A program made the translations under genes and the position numbers. 47,541 bases of DNA from positions 1 through 47,541 of the forward strand of contig JAHITZ010000041.1 in NCBI GenBank assembly GCA_018817405.1, in the 5' to 3' direction. The stretch is from Nanobdellota archaeon (GTDB taxonomy: Archaea > Nanobdellota > Nanobdellia > Pacearchaeales > GW2011-AR1). Shown here in pieces: positions 14,991-23,459 of this stretch. The notes beneath the pieces were generated by a model. The model made no database searches, was not told the origin of the DNA, and saw only the letters and a program-made list of their open reading frames with translations. The first letter of the stretch is position 1, and the number at the start of each line of letters is the position of its first letter.

Positions 14991-17348
14991 TCATTTCCCC
15001 ATCTCTTTCAGTTTATTAAAAGTTTCTTCCATTTCTTTATCTCCTGGATATTTGCCTCTTACTTTTACAGCACCGCGCACTATGGGTCTTCGCATTGGCA
15101 TTCCAGGTCTTCTGCCAGCAGGTCCAAACCTTGGAGTCGGCCTTCTTCCAAATGGTCCTGCAGCTGGTGGCATTCCAGGTATTCCTTTCTTCTTACCTTT
15201 CCCTAACTTAAACAGCCAAAGTCTAAGTTTATCTCTGTAAACTATCCCTAACACAACCAACACAATTAAGATAAGAATAATCATTATCCAAACCCATAAA
15301 TTGCTTCCTTTTTCAACACAACTTCCGTCTTTACATTCTTCTCCTGAAGAACAATCATTGTCACTTACACATCCACCACCAGGTCCTGAGCTAGTTACAC
15401 ATCCACCACCAAGGCATATCTTTCCAGTAGGACAATCACCGTCATATGTACAGCCAGTTACTCCAATGGCTTCGCAAAGTCCTCCTATACAGCATGCCCC
15501 GTCAGAAGATTCCGTAATTCCGCCTGAACAAATTTCATCATAAGCACAAACATTTCCCCCTAAACTGGCACAGTTTTGTTCAGGCACTTCAACAGTGCAG
15601 CAAAACTCATAAGGACTAGCACAACCATGTGTTTCTTGAGGGAAAAAGCTTCCTTCTGCTTCTAAACATGCAGACATACTTGGTGCGCAGTAATACTGTG
15701 CAAGTTCACAATCGGTTATTAGATTTGTTCCTCCACCTCCTGTCCCATTAGTTGTACCGTTTCCAGTGCCAGGAGGAGGAACAGGCGGTTGTCCTGGGTC
15801 ACAACCACTTACATCAAAGGTTAAGCAATTACTCGAACAAGCAAGCACTCCTCCAATATATCCTTTAGACGTGCAGTTTTCTCCATCTAAATTAGTACCA
15901 TCACACACCTCACTTCCATTTATTTGTCCATCTGGACAAACAACTTCAGGCCCATCGCCCTCACAAACACTAACATCAAATGTGCATTCATTTTCTTCTC
16001 CAGCATCAACACAACCTAACTCACCGCCACCATAACCAATTAAAGTACAATTCTTATCATTTAAATCAACACCATCACAAGCTTCCCCTCCCGTAATCTC
16101 CCCATCACCACAAACAGGCTCTGGAATCGCATTACAAACTCCACCATACCAATAGCCCCCCTCATCAACACAGTCTTCTTCTGTTAAGCATAATGACAAG
16201 TAAGTAGAACTGCACTCAGGAGGTCTTTCTGGTCTTGCCAATTGTGAAGAATAAATCACAAATGCTGTATCTCTTACATTATCGCCATGCCAGCATCCAC
16301 TTTCATCCTGATGTTCAAATAAATAATCAACAGTGTTAGCATTTCCTATTTCTGGACTGTCAGCTCCGCCAAGAGCAAGCATTGCAAGACTTGTGTCATA
16401 GTATTTGTTGTAAGGAGTGTTTGACATTTCCCAATAAGCTCCCTCTGGCCTTGCTCTTTGACTTTCAATTATCTTGGAATAATGTTCTTCTCCACCTTCA
16501 AGTATAGCCATAAGAAAAGCACTTGGAAAATATCTTTCATTGTCAGATGCAAGAGCTCTTAAATAAGGAGCAAATTCAGAAATCTCTTCGCTGTTAGCAT
16601 ACAAAGCAACTGCAGCCCACAAACTGCCCTCATAATCGCACGCAGTTCCTTTTTTAAAGCACTTTGCAGTTATCTCTTCCAAAGTCCAAGAGCCAGCACT
16701 TGCCCCATGTGTTTGCGAAGAAACATAAGTCGGCCATCCAGAGTTTTTCTCATACAAAAGGTTTGTCTTAAAACTTTCATCACATTGAACATTAAACTCT
16801 TTACCAAGACAACTGTCTTTGATTTTCAGCCAATACCCTGAACTAGTAACTGTTAGACACGACCCAGGACTTCCACTTAACTTCATTTCTTCATCTATGT
16901 TTATTGAATGATCCCCCTCAGCATAATTAACAACACACGAAGCAGGACCATTATTATCAATTATAATCTGCAGATACCAAGTCAGCTCTTGTGTCACACC
17001 GCTTTGTAAAACAAGCCACTCTGTAATATTTCCAATATTTTCTCCCATACTCAACTTAGCTAACGCAACCTGTGAAGTCTCCTTAACCTTACATCCTGTA
17101 TTGGGCCAACAGAACTCTGTAGAACTCTTTTTTTGTTCGATAGTTTCATTTGCCTTCTCAACCTGAACCCTTGCCAAACTTGAAAAAACAGCTTCTTCTA
17201 AAGATAAAGTTGTTGAATCCACCCTCTCATCTAAACAATCAAATGCTTTGCTTATCTCAACACTATATTCTTCTTGCCCCAAACCCAAACTTAAAAACAA
17301 AATTAAAGAAACCATAATAACTATCCCAGTAAGCACCTTTTTTCTCAT
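14991..17348 (-). CDS. Cys-rich surface protein B with alpha-toroid-like N-domain and membrane anchor
   Basis: 785 residues. Signal peptide (1-24). The N-terminal 360 residues include helical repeats of the terpenoid cyclase/prenyltransferase toroid type (YYDTSLAMLALGGADSPEIG, then DYLFEHQDESGCWHG and DTAFVIYSSQ). Then come Cys-rich modules: a LCLTEEDCVDEGGYWYGGVC unit, two CGDG/CPDG...CDGxxLxxxNC units, a CASLGGNVCAYDEICSGG...CC unit, and two CxxDxDCxxGxxCxxGxC units. One membrane helix precedes a Pro/Gly/Arg/Met-rich cytoplasmic tail of about 75 residues. The order suggests an external sensor or adhesin with a disordered internal tail; the function is not known. Confidence 0.82.
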   Translation of the reverse strand: MRKKVLTGIVIMVSLILFLSLGLGQEEYSVEISKAFDCLDERVDSTTLSLEEAVFSSLARVQVEKANETIEQKKSSTEFCWPNTGCKVKETSQVALAKLSMGENIGNITEWLVLQSGVTQELTWYLQIIIDNNGPASCVVNYAEGDHSINIDEEMKLSGSPGSCLTVTSSGYWLKIKDSCLGKEFNVQCDESFKTNLLYEKNSGWPTYVSSQTHGASAGSWTLEEITAKCFKKGTACDYEGSLWAAVALYANSEEISEFAPYLRALASDNERYFPSAFLMAILEGGEEHYSKIIESQRARPEGAYWEMSNTPYNKYYDTSLAMLALGGADSPEIGNANTVDYLFEHQDESGCWHGDNVRDTAFVIYSSQLARPERPPECSSTYLSLCLTEEDCVDEGGYWYGGVCNAIPEPVCGDGEITGGEACDGVDLNDKNCTLIGYGGGELGCVDAGEENECTFDVSVCEGDGPEVVCPDGQINGSEVCDGTNLDGENCTSKGYIGGVLACSSNCLTFDVSGCDPGQPPVPPPGTGNGTTNGTGGGGTNLITDCELAQYYCAPSMSACLEAEGSFFPQETHGCASPYEFCCTVEVPEQNCASLGGNVCAYDEICSGGITESSDGACCIGGLCEAIGVTGCTYDGDCPTGKICLGGGCVTSSGPGGGCVSDNDCSSGEECKDGSCVEKGSNLWVWIMIILILIVLVVLGIVYRDKLRLWLFKLGKGKKKGIPGMPPAAGPFGRRPTPRFGPAGRRPGMPMRRPIVRGAVKVRGKYPGDKEMEETFNKLKEMGK

Positions 17349-17431
17349 TTAACTCACAAGAAGGATATGTTTAAAAAACCTTCCAATCTTTAAACAGATA
17401 CTCTCTTGATTGACAGAACCTTTGGATGTTC

Positions 17432-19009
17432 TCACTTTCTATCTCTTATCTTTCTCATCACATCCACCAGTGGATTCTTCGTCTTCGGCTTTTCTTTCAG
17501 TATTCCAATATCACGATAAAAAGCATCATTGGAATAATTCGGCGGCAAAATCTTTTTTTGTTGTTTCAAATGCCAATCAACCTGGCTTCTAATGTAACCT
17601 TCTTTCAAAGGCGGCTCATTGCGCCCATTCCATTCTCTTGTTTTCTTATTAATTTCCTCTGCACCATAACCAATCGACTTAAAAAAAGTCAGCAAAACAA
17701 ACAACCCTCTCTTTCGCCCATCTTCCAAACCTTTCAATAATTTCTTTATTGCCGGAGGAAAGTCTCTCTCATCAACATTTGAATAATCAAAATCTTTTCC
17801 TTCAAATTTCTTTCCCTCATATTTTTTTTCATAAACTTCCTGCTCCTCACTGTCCCTGGCTCTTTTCCATAACAAAGCATCTACCAACAATCTGGTCGCT
17901 TCTCCTTTTTTATTTTCAGGCATAAACTCTCTGATTTTAACTTTCATTGGATTTGCATCTTTTGGAGAAAAATTCTCAATTTCACTCTTTGAGATAACAA
18001 CACTTGCTAAAGCTGTTTTTTCATGCAGCGAATAAGGCATCCTAAATAAATGCCTTGGCGCAACCAAAACTAAATCCAGGCTTGCCATTTTATTTCCAGA
18101 CAAGCCTTCTTCAAAATCTTCAGCATCTTGTTTTTTCTCTGCATAAACAATCTTTCTCCCGCTTTCTTCCCCTGAAAATTTATCCCATGAACTCTTTTTA
18201 CAAAACTCACAATGAAAATAATCTTTCTCATCCACTACTTTTAAAATCCCTGCACAACCCTCATTTAAACATTTCAGCCTTTTCTTTGTGATTTTAACAT
18301 TTTTCCTTTCAATTGTTGTTCCACAAAGAGGACATTTAAATTTCACAATTTTTCCTTTCTTTCCAGGACGACTGCACTCCGGGCAGACAGCTTCTTTCAA
18401 ATCCTCTTTCTTTATTTTCGTCCTTGTTTCAAGAGCAGCAAAATTAATATCCATCTTTCCAATCTCTCGGTTATACTCTGGACGAATTTTATTTGTGATA
18501 AATTCGCAAATCGCCCTAGGCCATTCTGGAAAACTCACACTCTTTTTCTCCTCGTTAAATTCTTCTGGAAACGCTCCATTCCCTACAATAATATGAAATC
18601 CCTTGCTTCCTGAAAATTTCACACCATACTTCTTGATTCCATACTCTTCCAAAGTCTTAATTATTAAAAGAGATGCAATCTTAGAACAATCTAAAAACGG
18701 CGAATCAATATCAATTAATAAGTCCCACCCTTTTCTCAAGGAATCCATTTCTTTACTTGTTATCTCACTGCTAAGCCCAAGGGGGTCGTGCCAAATCTCC
18801 TCAGAAACATGAAACGACGTCGCTCCTTTTCTCACAGCCCCCATTACATCGCTTGAATATTGCAAAATGTCCGGCCGTTTTCCAAAACCCTCAAAATACC
18901 TCGGAACAACCTCTCTTTCAGAAGCAAACTTCAACAGCACATCCTGCACAGCCTTGTTCGAGTAATACAACTGCGTTATCTGCCTTATTCTCTTTTCTTT
19001 TGAATCCAT
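17432..19009 (-). CDS. priS: Single-chain archaeal primase (PriS domain fused to PriL C-domain)
   Basis: 525 residues from the chosen start. The PriS catalytic part has LLIDIDSP (acidic pair), KFSGSKGFHI and SLDLVLVAPRHLFRMPYSLHEKT, interrupted by a metal-binding insert with four Cys pairs (CPEC, CPLC, CLNEGC, CEFC). The last 130 residues match the PriL C-terminal domain (FPPAIKKLLKGLEDGRKRGLFV, then WNGRNEPPLKEGYIRSQVDWH and KILPPN). The normal Fe-S Cys ligands are absent; for example PPA replaces PPC, and the last 220 residues contain no Cys. Fused primases are known in Nanoarchaeum. It makes RNA primers for replication. The ATG at 19009 has a TATA box about 25 nt upstream; a longer in-frame start at 19099 would run through the promoter. 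Confidence 0.88.
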   Translation of the reverse strand: MDSKEKRIRQITQLYYSNKAVQDVLLKFASEREVVPRYFEGFGKRPDILQYSSDVMGAVRKGATSFHVSEEIWHDPLGLSSEITSKEMDSLRKGWDLLIDIDSPFLDCSKIASLLIIKTLEEYGIKKYGVKFSGSKGFHIIVGNGAFPEEFNEEKKSVSFPEWPRAICEFITNKIRPEYNREIGKMDINFAALETRTKIKKEDLKEAVCPECSRPGKKGKIVKFKCPLCGTTIERKNVKITKKRLKCLNEGCAGILKVVDEKDYFHCEFCKKSSWDKFSGEESGRKIVYAEKKQDAEDFEEGLSGNKMASLDLVLVAPRHLFRMPYSLHEKTALASVVISKSEIENFSPKDANPMKVKIREFMPENKKGEATRLLVDALLWKRARDSEEQEVYEKKYEGKKFEGKDFDYSNVDERDFPPAIKKLLKGLEDGRKRGLFVLLTFFKSIGYGAEEINKKTREWNGRNEPPLKEGYIRSQVDWHLKQQKKILPPNYSNDAFYRDIGILKEKPKTKNPLVDVMRKIRDRK

Positions 19010-19040
19010 AATCTTTGAAGTAAACAGTATTTTATATTGT

Positions 19041-19060
19041 TTGTTGTTTTCCCACAACAA
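19041..19060. promoter_or_regulatory. Palindromic element, copy 1 (primase and protease promoters)
   Basis: TTGTTGTTTTCCCACAACAA, with 6-bp inverted arms TTGTTG/CAACAA around an asymmetric TTTTCCCA core. It lies between two back-to-back TATA boxes, one for the primase gene (centre about 19034, minus strand) and one for the metalloprotease gene (centre about 19066). An identical 20-base copy precedes the PCNA gene. Likely operator or activator site. Confidence 0.6.
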
Positions 19061-19090
19061 GTTTAAATAAAAAGGAGTTGTTAACCAAAT

Positions 19091-20917
19091 ATGATTCAAA
19101 AGAAAACAATTCTATTCGTAATTGTTTTGTTTATCATTATTGCCATTTTTATAGCCCTGCAAAAAGATGTTTTATTCAGCCCACTAAATCTTAAAAAAAT
19201 CTCAAAACCTCCCTCGCTTGAGAGTTATCAAAAATTTTGTAGAAATCCTCTTCCAATCTACTCAACAACCATTCCAGATCCATCTGGAGATGCACCAGCC
19301 CACATAGATATCCTTTCCACAGAAATAGGAAGCATTAACAACAAAATACAATTCGTAATGGAATTAGAAGAAGAACCAATTGGAGCAGACGACACAATTT
19401 ACATTTGGTTCATAGATACAGACTTCAACGCCCAAACTGGACAACAGCACGGACAAATCGGAAGTGAATACAATCTAAGGATATACTATTACAACGGACA
19501 GTGGGATGCAGCGATAGACGACATTAACAACCAAGAATCCTGGCCAGCTCCATTTTTCATAGATAATAAAAGATTAATCCTCTCTGCGCCAAGAAATAAG
19601 ATAGGAGAATCAGAAGGTTTTGATTTTTATTTCGAAAGCAACTATCAAAATCAACAGTTCGATGATGGGAGTTACGGGACATACGATTTTATAGAAAATA
19701 ATAATTGGGATTTTGTTTTTAACATAGGAAACGAGGTATTTCCTGAGAGATTACAGAAAAAATCAATATATATTCCTAAACAAGATTCAGTTCCAATATC
19801 TCTCGTTGCAAAAAGAAATGGCCTTGAAGAAGAAGTAGATAGGAGATTAATAGAATTTTTCCCAGAATCATCAAATATAATAGACATAATAAATTTTGAA
19901 ATAACAGACATATCAACAGAATATTCTGATTTACTAGGTCATGAAGAATTTAACTTGGGAGCCTATCTTCGAGATTGTGATGTTATAACAAATGAAAAAA
20001 TAAACATCTTTATAGGAGATTTATATCAAGGAGACAACATTGCTTTTATAATTCCAGGAAAATTCAAGTGTCCAGAGAGTTCTTCTGATTGTGGAGCCCA
20101 AGAATGGCAGCACTCTTTTGACGAAATCCTAACAAGCTTCAACACAATCTACGTCACAGACCTAAATTACAATCTACAGTTACACCTCACAGGAATCTCT
20201 CCTATTGAAGGTCAGCCTTTGTTGTACGAATTTAATTATGATTTATGCGGCGGAGCTGGAGAACTAATCGGGCTGGGATGGGGCTGTATAAATTACAATG
20301 ATATGCCCGATTGGTTTGTCCTTTATCACGAAACAGGGCATATTTTTCAAAAGCACATTTTTGACGATCCCCATTTCATCGGAATGCAAGATTTAATAAT
20401 TGAAGATGATAGTTTATTCAGCGAAGGTATGGCAACGCTTGGGGAAATGTACACAATTAATACACTAACCTCTGGAACAGTTATTTATGATATTGATGAA
20501 CCAGAACTAAGTTCTATCATTGATGAGATAAATATTCAGTACGGTTTTTTAAATTCAACCGACTGTCAAGGCCATTCAAATGGTGATAACTGTTTCACAT
20601 CTCTCTGGGCTTACGAAAATGTATTTGGCAGCAACATTTCACTAATAGACCCAAATATTCTTGACGGAATTTTTTTGCAGTTAGCAGAGGAATTCAGCTG
20701 GGAGATTTATCCAAGATTTTACAAAGTGTTTTTGCCAGAGTTCCAATCAGACTATGCGCCTGTGGAAATTGGTCAAGGAGAAACATTTTTCATAGCAGCG
20801 TTGTCTGCAGCAGCAGGTCAAGATTTAAGACCGCAATTCCGCGAATGGAACTTTCCAATCAACGAAGACTATTTTGATCAAATTTATCCTGTCTTGTTAA
20901 ATATCATAAACAGTTAA
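19091..20917 (+). CDS. Membrane-anchored gluzincin-like metalloprotease
   Basis: 608 residues. N-terminal membrane anchor (about 6-24). A beta-sandwich of about 150 residues with DPSGDAPAHIDILS and WFIDTDFNAQTGQ resembles CBM9/DOMON-like binding domains. The C-terminal half has the zinc motif HETGH (413-417) and a downstream SEGMATLGE (E445) that could be the third ligand, as in gluzincins such as the M60 group. Paired Cys in the middle are compatible with an external location. It may cut surface or host glycoproteins (inference). The start is supported by a TTTAAATAA box 25 nt upstream. It shares its promoter region with the primase gene. Confidence 0.75.
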   Translation: MIQKKTILFVIVLFIIIAIFIALQKDVLFSPLNLKKISKPPSLESYQKFCRNPLPIYSTTIPDPSGDAPAHIDILSTEIGSINNKIQFVMELEEEPIGADDTIYIWFIDTDFNAQTGQQHGQIGSEYNLRIYYYNGQWDAAIDDINNQESWPAPFFIDNKRLILSAPRNKIGESEGFDFYFESNYQNQQFDDGSYGTYDFIENNNWDFVFNIGNEVFPERLQKKSIYIPKQDSVPISLVAKRNGLEEEVDRRLIEFFPESSNIIDIINFEITDISTEYSDLLGHEEFNLGAYLRDCDVITNEKINIFIGDLYQGDNIAFIIPGKFKCPESSSDCGAQEWQHSFDEILTSFNTIYVTDLNYNLQLHLTGISPIEGQPLLYEFNYDLCGGAGELIGLGWGCINYNDMPDWFVLYHETGHIFQKHIFDDPHFIGMQDLIIEDDSLFSEGMATLGEMYTINTLTSGTVIYDIDEPELSSIIDEINIQYGFLNSTDCQGHSNGDNCFTSLWAYENVFGSNISLIDPNILDGIFLQLAEEFSWEIYPRFYKVFLPEFQSDYAPVEIGQGETFFIAALSAAAGQDLRPQFREWNFPINEDYFDQIYPVLLNIINS

Positions 20918-20924
20918 ACTAATC

Positions 20925-20944
20925 TTGTTGTTTTCCCACAACAA
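20925..20944. promoter_or_regulatory. Palindromic element, copy 2 (PCNA promoter)
   Basis: An exact repeat of the 20-base element found upstream of the primase gene. It ends a few bases before the CTTTTTAAC box (centre about 20953) of the PCNA gene, so in both replication genes the element sits just upstream of the TATA box. The orientation of the core differs between the two genes. Confidence 0.6.
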
Positions 20945-20978
20945 TAATCTTTTTAACCCTGCTTACTTACCCAAAACC

Positions 20979-21710
20979 ATGAAACTCACACTACAAAGCC
21001 CTAAAATATTTGCAGATTTAATAACAATTATCTCAGAGCTAGTTACAGAAGTAAGGATAAAGATAAACAAAGAAGGAATAAGCCTCACAGCAATAGACCC
21101 TGCAAATGTTGCAATGATTTATTTTAAGATTCCCTCAACTCTTTTCTCTGATTTTGAGCTTGACAAAGAAGAGGAGGAATTAGGTGTAAACTTAAACAGT
21201 CTAAAAGCGGTGTTAAGGCGGTGCAAGCCAGGGGCAGCTTTAACAATAGAAAAACAGGAAAACTTACTCCAACTTGGAATTAGAGACAGAGTAAAAAGAG
21301 ACTTCTCCCTTGCTTTGATAGATATTGATGTAGAGGAAAAGCCACTGCCAGAATGGGAATTCAACTCAGTCATTAAAATAAACTCAGACACATTTACAGA
21401 AGTAATTGAAGATTGCGCTGTTGTCTCAGACGCCTGCACCTTTATTGCCGAGCCCGATAAATTTATTGTCGAAGCCCACGGTTTGAACAGCGCAAAAGCA
21501 GAATTCTCAACAGATGAAGCAGAAATCCATTCTGGAAACAGCACAGCCCGTTTCTCTCTTGAGTATCTAAGCAAGTTCATCAAAGGAGCAAAAATCTCAA
21601 ACCAATCCACCCTTTCATTCAGCGATAATCATCCAATGAGGCTTGACTTCCACACCGGCGAAGTCGTCCTGAGCTTCGTCCTAGCACCACGAGTCGAACA
21701 GGATGATTAA
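20979..21710 (+). CDS. pcn: Sliding clamp, PCNA
   Basis: 243 residues, the usual length for archaeal PCNA. Hallmarks are an N-terminal strand (LTLQSPKIFADLITIISEL), SLTAIDPANVAMIYFKIP, VNLNSLKAVLRRCKPGAALTIEK, and the C-terminal MRLDFHTGEVVLSFVLAPRVE that forms the partner-binding pocket. The trimeric ring tethers polymerase, ligase and FEN1 to DNA. I use the ATG at 20979 because it fits the TATA spacing and the conserved start (MKLTLQ); an in-frame upstream ATG at 20925 would lie within the regulatory element. Confidence 0.95.
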   Translation: MKLTLQSPKIFADLITIISELVTEVRIKINKEGISLTAIDPANVAMIYFKIPSTLFSDFELDKEEEELGVNLNSLKAVLRRCKPGAALTIEKQENLLQLGIRDRVKRDFSLALIDIDVEEKPLPEWEFNSVIKINSDTFTEVIEDCAVVSDACTFIAEPDKFIVEAHGLNSAKAEFSTDEAEIHSGNSTARFSLEYLSKFIKGAKISNQSTLSFSDNHPMRLDFHTGEVVLSFVLAPRVEQDD

Positions 21711-21740
21711 TTATTTATACTCCCAAGCATTTCTTTTTCT

Positions 21741-22280
21741 ATGAAATTCAAATCAAATTCTAAATCTACAGATCCTGAAGAATTGACAAGAATTGAATCC
21801 ACTTGGAACAAAGAAGAAAATAAAATTCTAAAAACAATCAATCAGATAACCTCCCTAGATATTTCTACAAGAAGCATAACCTGTGTTATTGACTCCACCA
21901 CCACAAACGGATACTACGGGGAAAATAAAATTTTCTTAGGGATCAAAGGCGGAATTGACAAAGACAACCTTCTCATGGTAATCGCCCACGAACTATTTCA
22001 TATTTTCTATTGGAAGATGCTAAAAAAATTAAAAATAATAACTAAGAGCAATCTCGGCAAGGAAATGTTCTGGGAATGGGCTCTGGCAGAAGTTACAGTT
22101 TATCTATTGCAAAAAGAAAGAAGAATGAAATGTTTCTGGTCGACAGCACAAATCAAACTTTACCCAGAAATAACAAAGGTCTATCAGAAAGTGGCCCCTC
22201 TTTGGAAGAAGGAAGCTTTTCAGGATTACATCATCAAATCATACAGCATTTTAAAGGACGACATCGAACAGGAAGATTAA
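21741..22280 (+). CDS. Small zincin-like protein (HExxH)
   Basis: 179 residues with IAHELFHIFYW (H83, E84, H87) in a helix after a strand-rich N-terminus, followed by a helical part. It has no signal peptide, so it is probably cytoplasmic. A possible third ligand is the Glu in FWEWALAEVTVYLL (about 115-125). Family not recognised beyond the zincin motif. Its own TTTATAC box is about 25 nt upstream of the ATG. It follows PCNA but is not in one operon with it by spacing (30 nt with a promoter). Confidence 0.65.
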   Translation: MKFKSNSKSTDPEELTRIESTWNKEENKILKTINQITSLDISTRSITCVIDSTTTNGYYGENKIFLGIKGGIDKDNLLMVIAHELFHIFYWKMLKKLKIITKSNLGKEMFWEWALAEVTVYLLQKERRMKCFWSTAQIKLYPEITKVYQKVAPLWKKEAFQDYIIKSYSILKDDIEQED

Positions 22281-22590
22281 TTTTCTGATCTCAAGGAAAT
22301 AAGATTCACAACAATGAAAATATTGATGCGATAAGTGATAAATTAACATCAAGGGCACTAAAACAAGCAGTGTCGAGTGTCTTCAACCCAATAAATCCAA
22401 TAACTGCAAAACCAACAGGTAACTTAAAATCTTTAGAGATTTTATTTTAAATCAGTCCAAATAATCTAAGAATAAGAACGCCGATTATTACAATCCCAAT
22501 CACCCAGAGAATTATCTCCCCGGCACTCCTCTTTTTTTTATAACTATGTTAACTAAATATTTTATTTAAGCTTAACGAATTATTTACTCT
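22281..22590. other. 310-nt spacer with two start-less coding-like fragments
   Basis: On the plus strand, 22289-22450 is an open frame of 53 codons ending in TAA with protein-like content (ISDKLTSRALKQAVSSVFNP) but no start codon. On the minus strand, 22447-22539 is an open frame ending in a membrane-helix-like stretch (GEIILWVIGIVIIGVLILRL), also without an ATG. Both may be decayed genes. A TATA box for neither is clear. Nothing else is recognised. Confidence 0.3.
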
Positions 22591-22845
22591 TCACTTCCCA
22601 ACAACCCTCCCAATTAAAACACCAACAACAAACCAAAAAACCAAACTAAAAATAAAACTCACTATCTCTGAATTAGAAAAAGCATAACAGCAACCCTCAA
22701 AAAGTTCTTCAAAAACAATTGAAGGCAAAATCATCCACACCAAGTAATTTCCTCCGAATAAGCCAATGATTAATGAAATAATAATCACAATAGGAAATAT
22801 CAATATTCCAAAGTTTAACCACGAGGGAAATTTATTCCATTTCAT
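22591..22845 (-). CDS. Small membrane protein
   Basis: 84 residues with two or three membrane segments (about 10-30, 30-45 and 60-80) and a Cys pair (GCCYAFSN). No family recognised. The basic N-terminus (MKWNK) is followed at once by hydrophobic sequence. It is a single minus-strand gene between plus-strand units, with an AT-rich upstream region (TAAATATTTATAC on the opposite strand, shared with the next gene's promoter). Confidence 0.55.
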   Translation of the reverse strand: MKWNKFPSWLNFGILIFPIVIIISLIIGLFGGNYLVWMILPSIVFEELFEGCCYAFSNSEIVSFIFSLVFWFVVGVLIGRVVGK

Positions 22846-22896
22846 AAGTTAAATCTGATGGGATAAATATTTATACTTTTCACTTCTCCAATCCCC

Positions 22897-23319
22897 ATGG
22901 AACTCTCACCAACGACCCTTCTATTTGCAGCAATAATCTTCTTCGTAGTGATTTACTTAACTTACAAACTTGCATCCTACAGAAAACATCTTGAATGGCA
23001 GTCCAACCTTATAAGATTAAAAAGCCAAATAGCTGATAATCAAAGAGCATGTATCAAAGGCCGTGTCGCCGAGACATTTGCACCTTTTCTTGAAGGTTTT
23101 CCATTCAAAGCCAGCGAATGCAAATTCATAGGAGACCCAATTGACTACGTCGCTTTTGAAGGCCTTAATGAGAGAGACATTAAGAAAATACATTTCGTAG
23201 AAGTCAAAGAAGGTACATCTAAGCTAAGTAAACATCAAAAACAAATCAAGGATTTGATTGACCAATTAGACTCAAACGACATCACGTTTGAAGAGTTTAG
23301 GTTTAAGAATGAAAAATAA
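22897..23319 (+). CDS. Predicted endonuclease related to archaeal Holliday junction resolvase (COG4741-type)
   Basis: 140 residues: one N-terminal membrane segment (about 8-24), a helical linker, then a PD-(D/E)XK-like core: GRVAETFAPFLEGFPF, CKFIGDPIDYVAFEGL with the catalytic-type Asp, HFVEVKEGTSKLSKHQKQI with the E-x-K pair. This is the pattern of the predicted membrane-linked nucleases distantly related to Hjc. It may act in DNA processing at the membrane or in restricting foreign DNA. A TTTATAC box lies 25 nt upstream of the ATG. Confidence 0.8.
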   Translation: MELSPTTLLFAAIIFFVVIYLTYKLASYRKHLEWQSNLIRLKSQIADNQRACIKGRVAETFAPFLEGFPFKASECKFIGDPIDYVAFEGLNERDIKKIHFVEVKEGTSKLSKHQKQIKDLIDQLDSNDITFEEFRFKNEK

Positions 23320-23334
23320 AAACCCTCACCGCAA

Positions 23335-23459
23335 CACTTATAAACCAAAATTTCCCACTCTCTCTAGAATCTAATTGAAGAAAGATTAGGACTATTCACC
23401 CAAATCTTTCTAATAAAACAAGGTTGAGTTGAACCTTCAAAAAATGGTAATAATAAGAA
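23335..23459 (+). promoter_or_regulatory. Promoter and structured leader of the ribosomal protein operon
   Basis: A CTTATAAAC box (centre about 23340) places the transcript start near 23365, leaving a leader of about 95 nt, unlike the leaderless genes elsewhere. It can fold into a 9-bp stem AGAAAGATT/AATCTTTCT (23379-23387, 23403-23411) and a 6-bp stem AAGGTT/AACCTT (23420-23425, 23432-23437). A short frame of 21 codons (23444-23509) starts in the leader and overlaps the uL3 start in another frame. A site of translational feedback is plausible. Confidence 0.45.

Noticed and set aside
14944-16035. Open frames rich in Pro/Ser on the plus strand opposite the surface protein genes
   Set aside because: They are antisense to long minus-strand genes with clear domains; the composition reflects the Cys/Gly-rich code on the other strand.
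17432-19099. Longer primase start at 19099
   Set aside because: The additional 30 residues would be encoded by the promoter and shared palindrome, and the TATA spacing fits the internal ATG.
22447-22539. Tiny membrane-helix gene on the minus strand
   Set aside because: No ATG, GTG or TTG at a sensible place; kept only as a note on the spacer.
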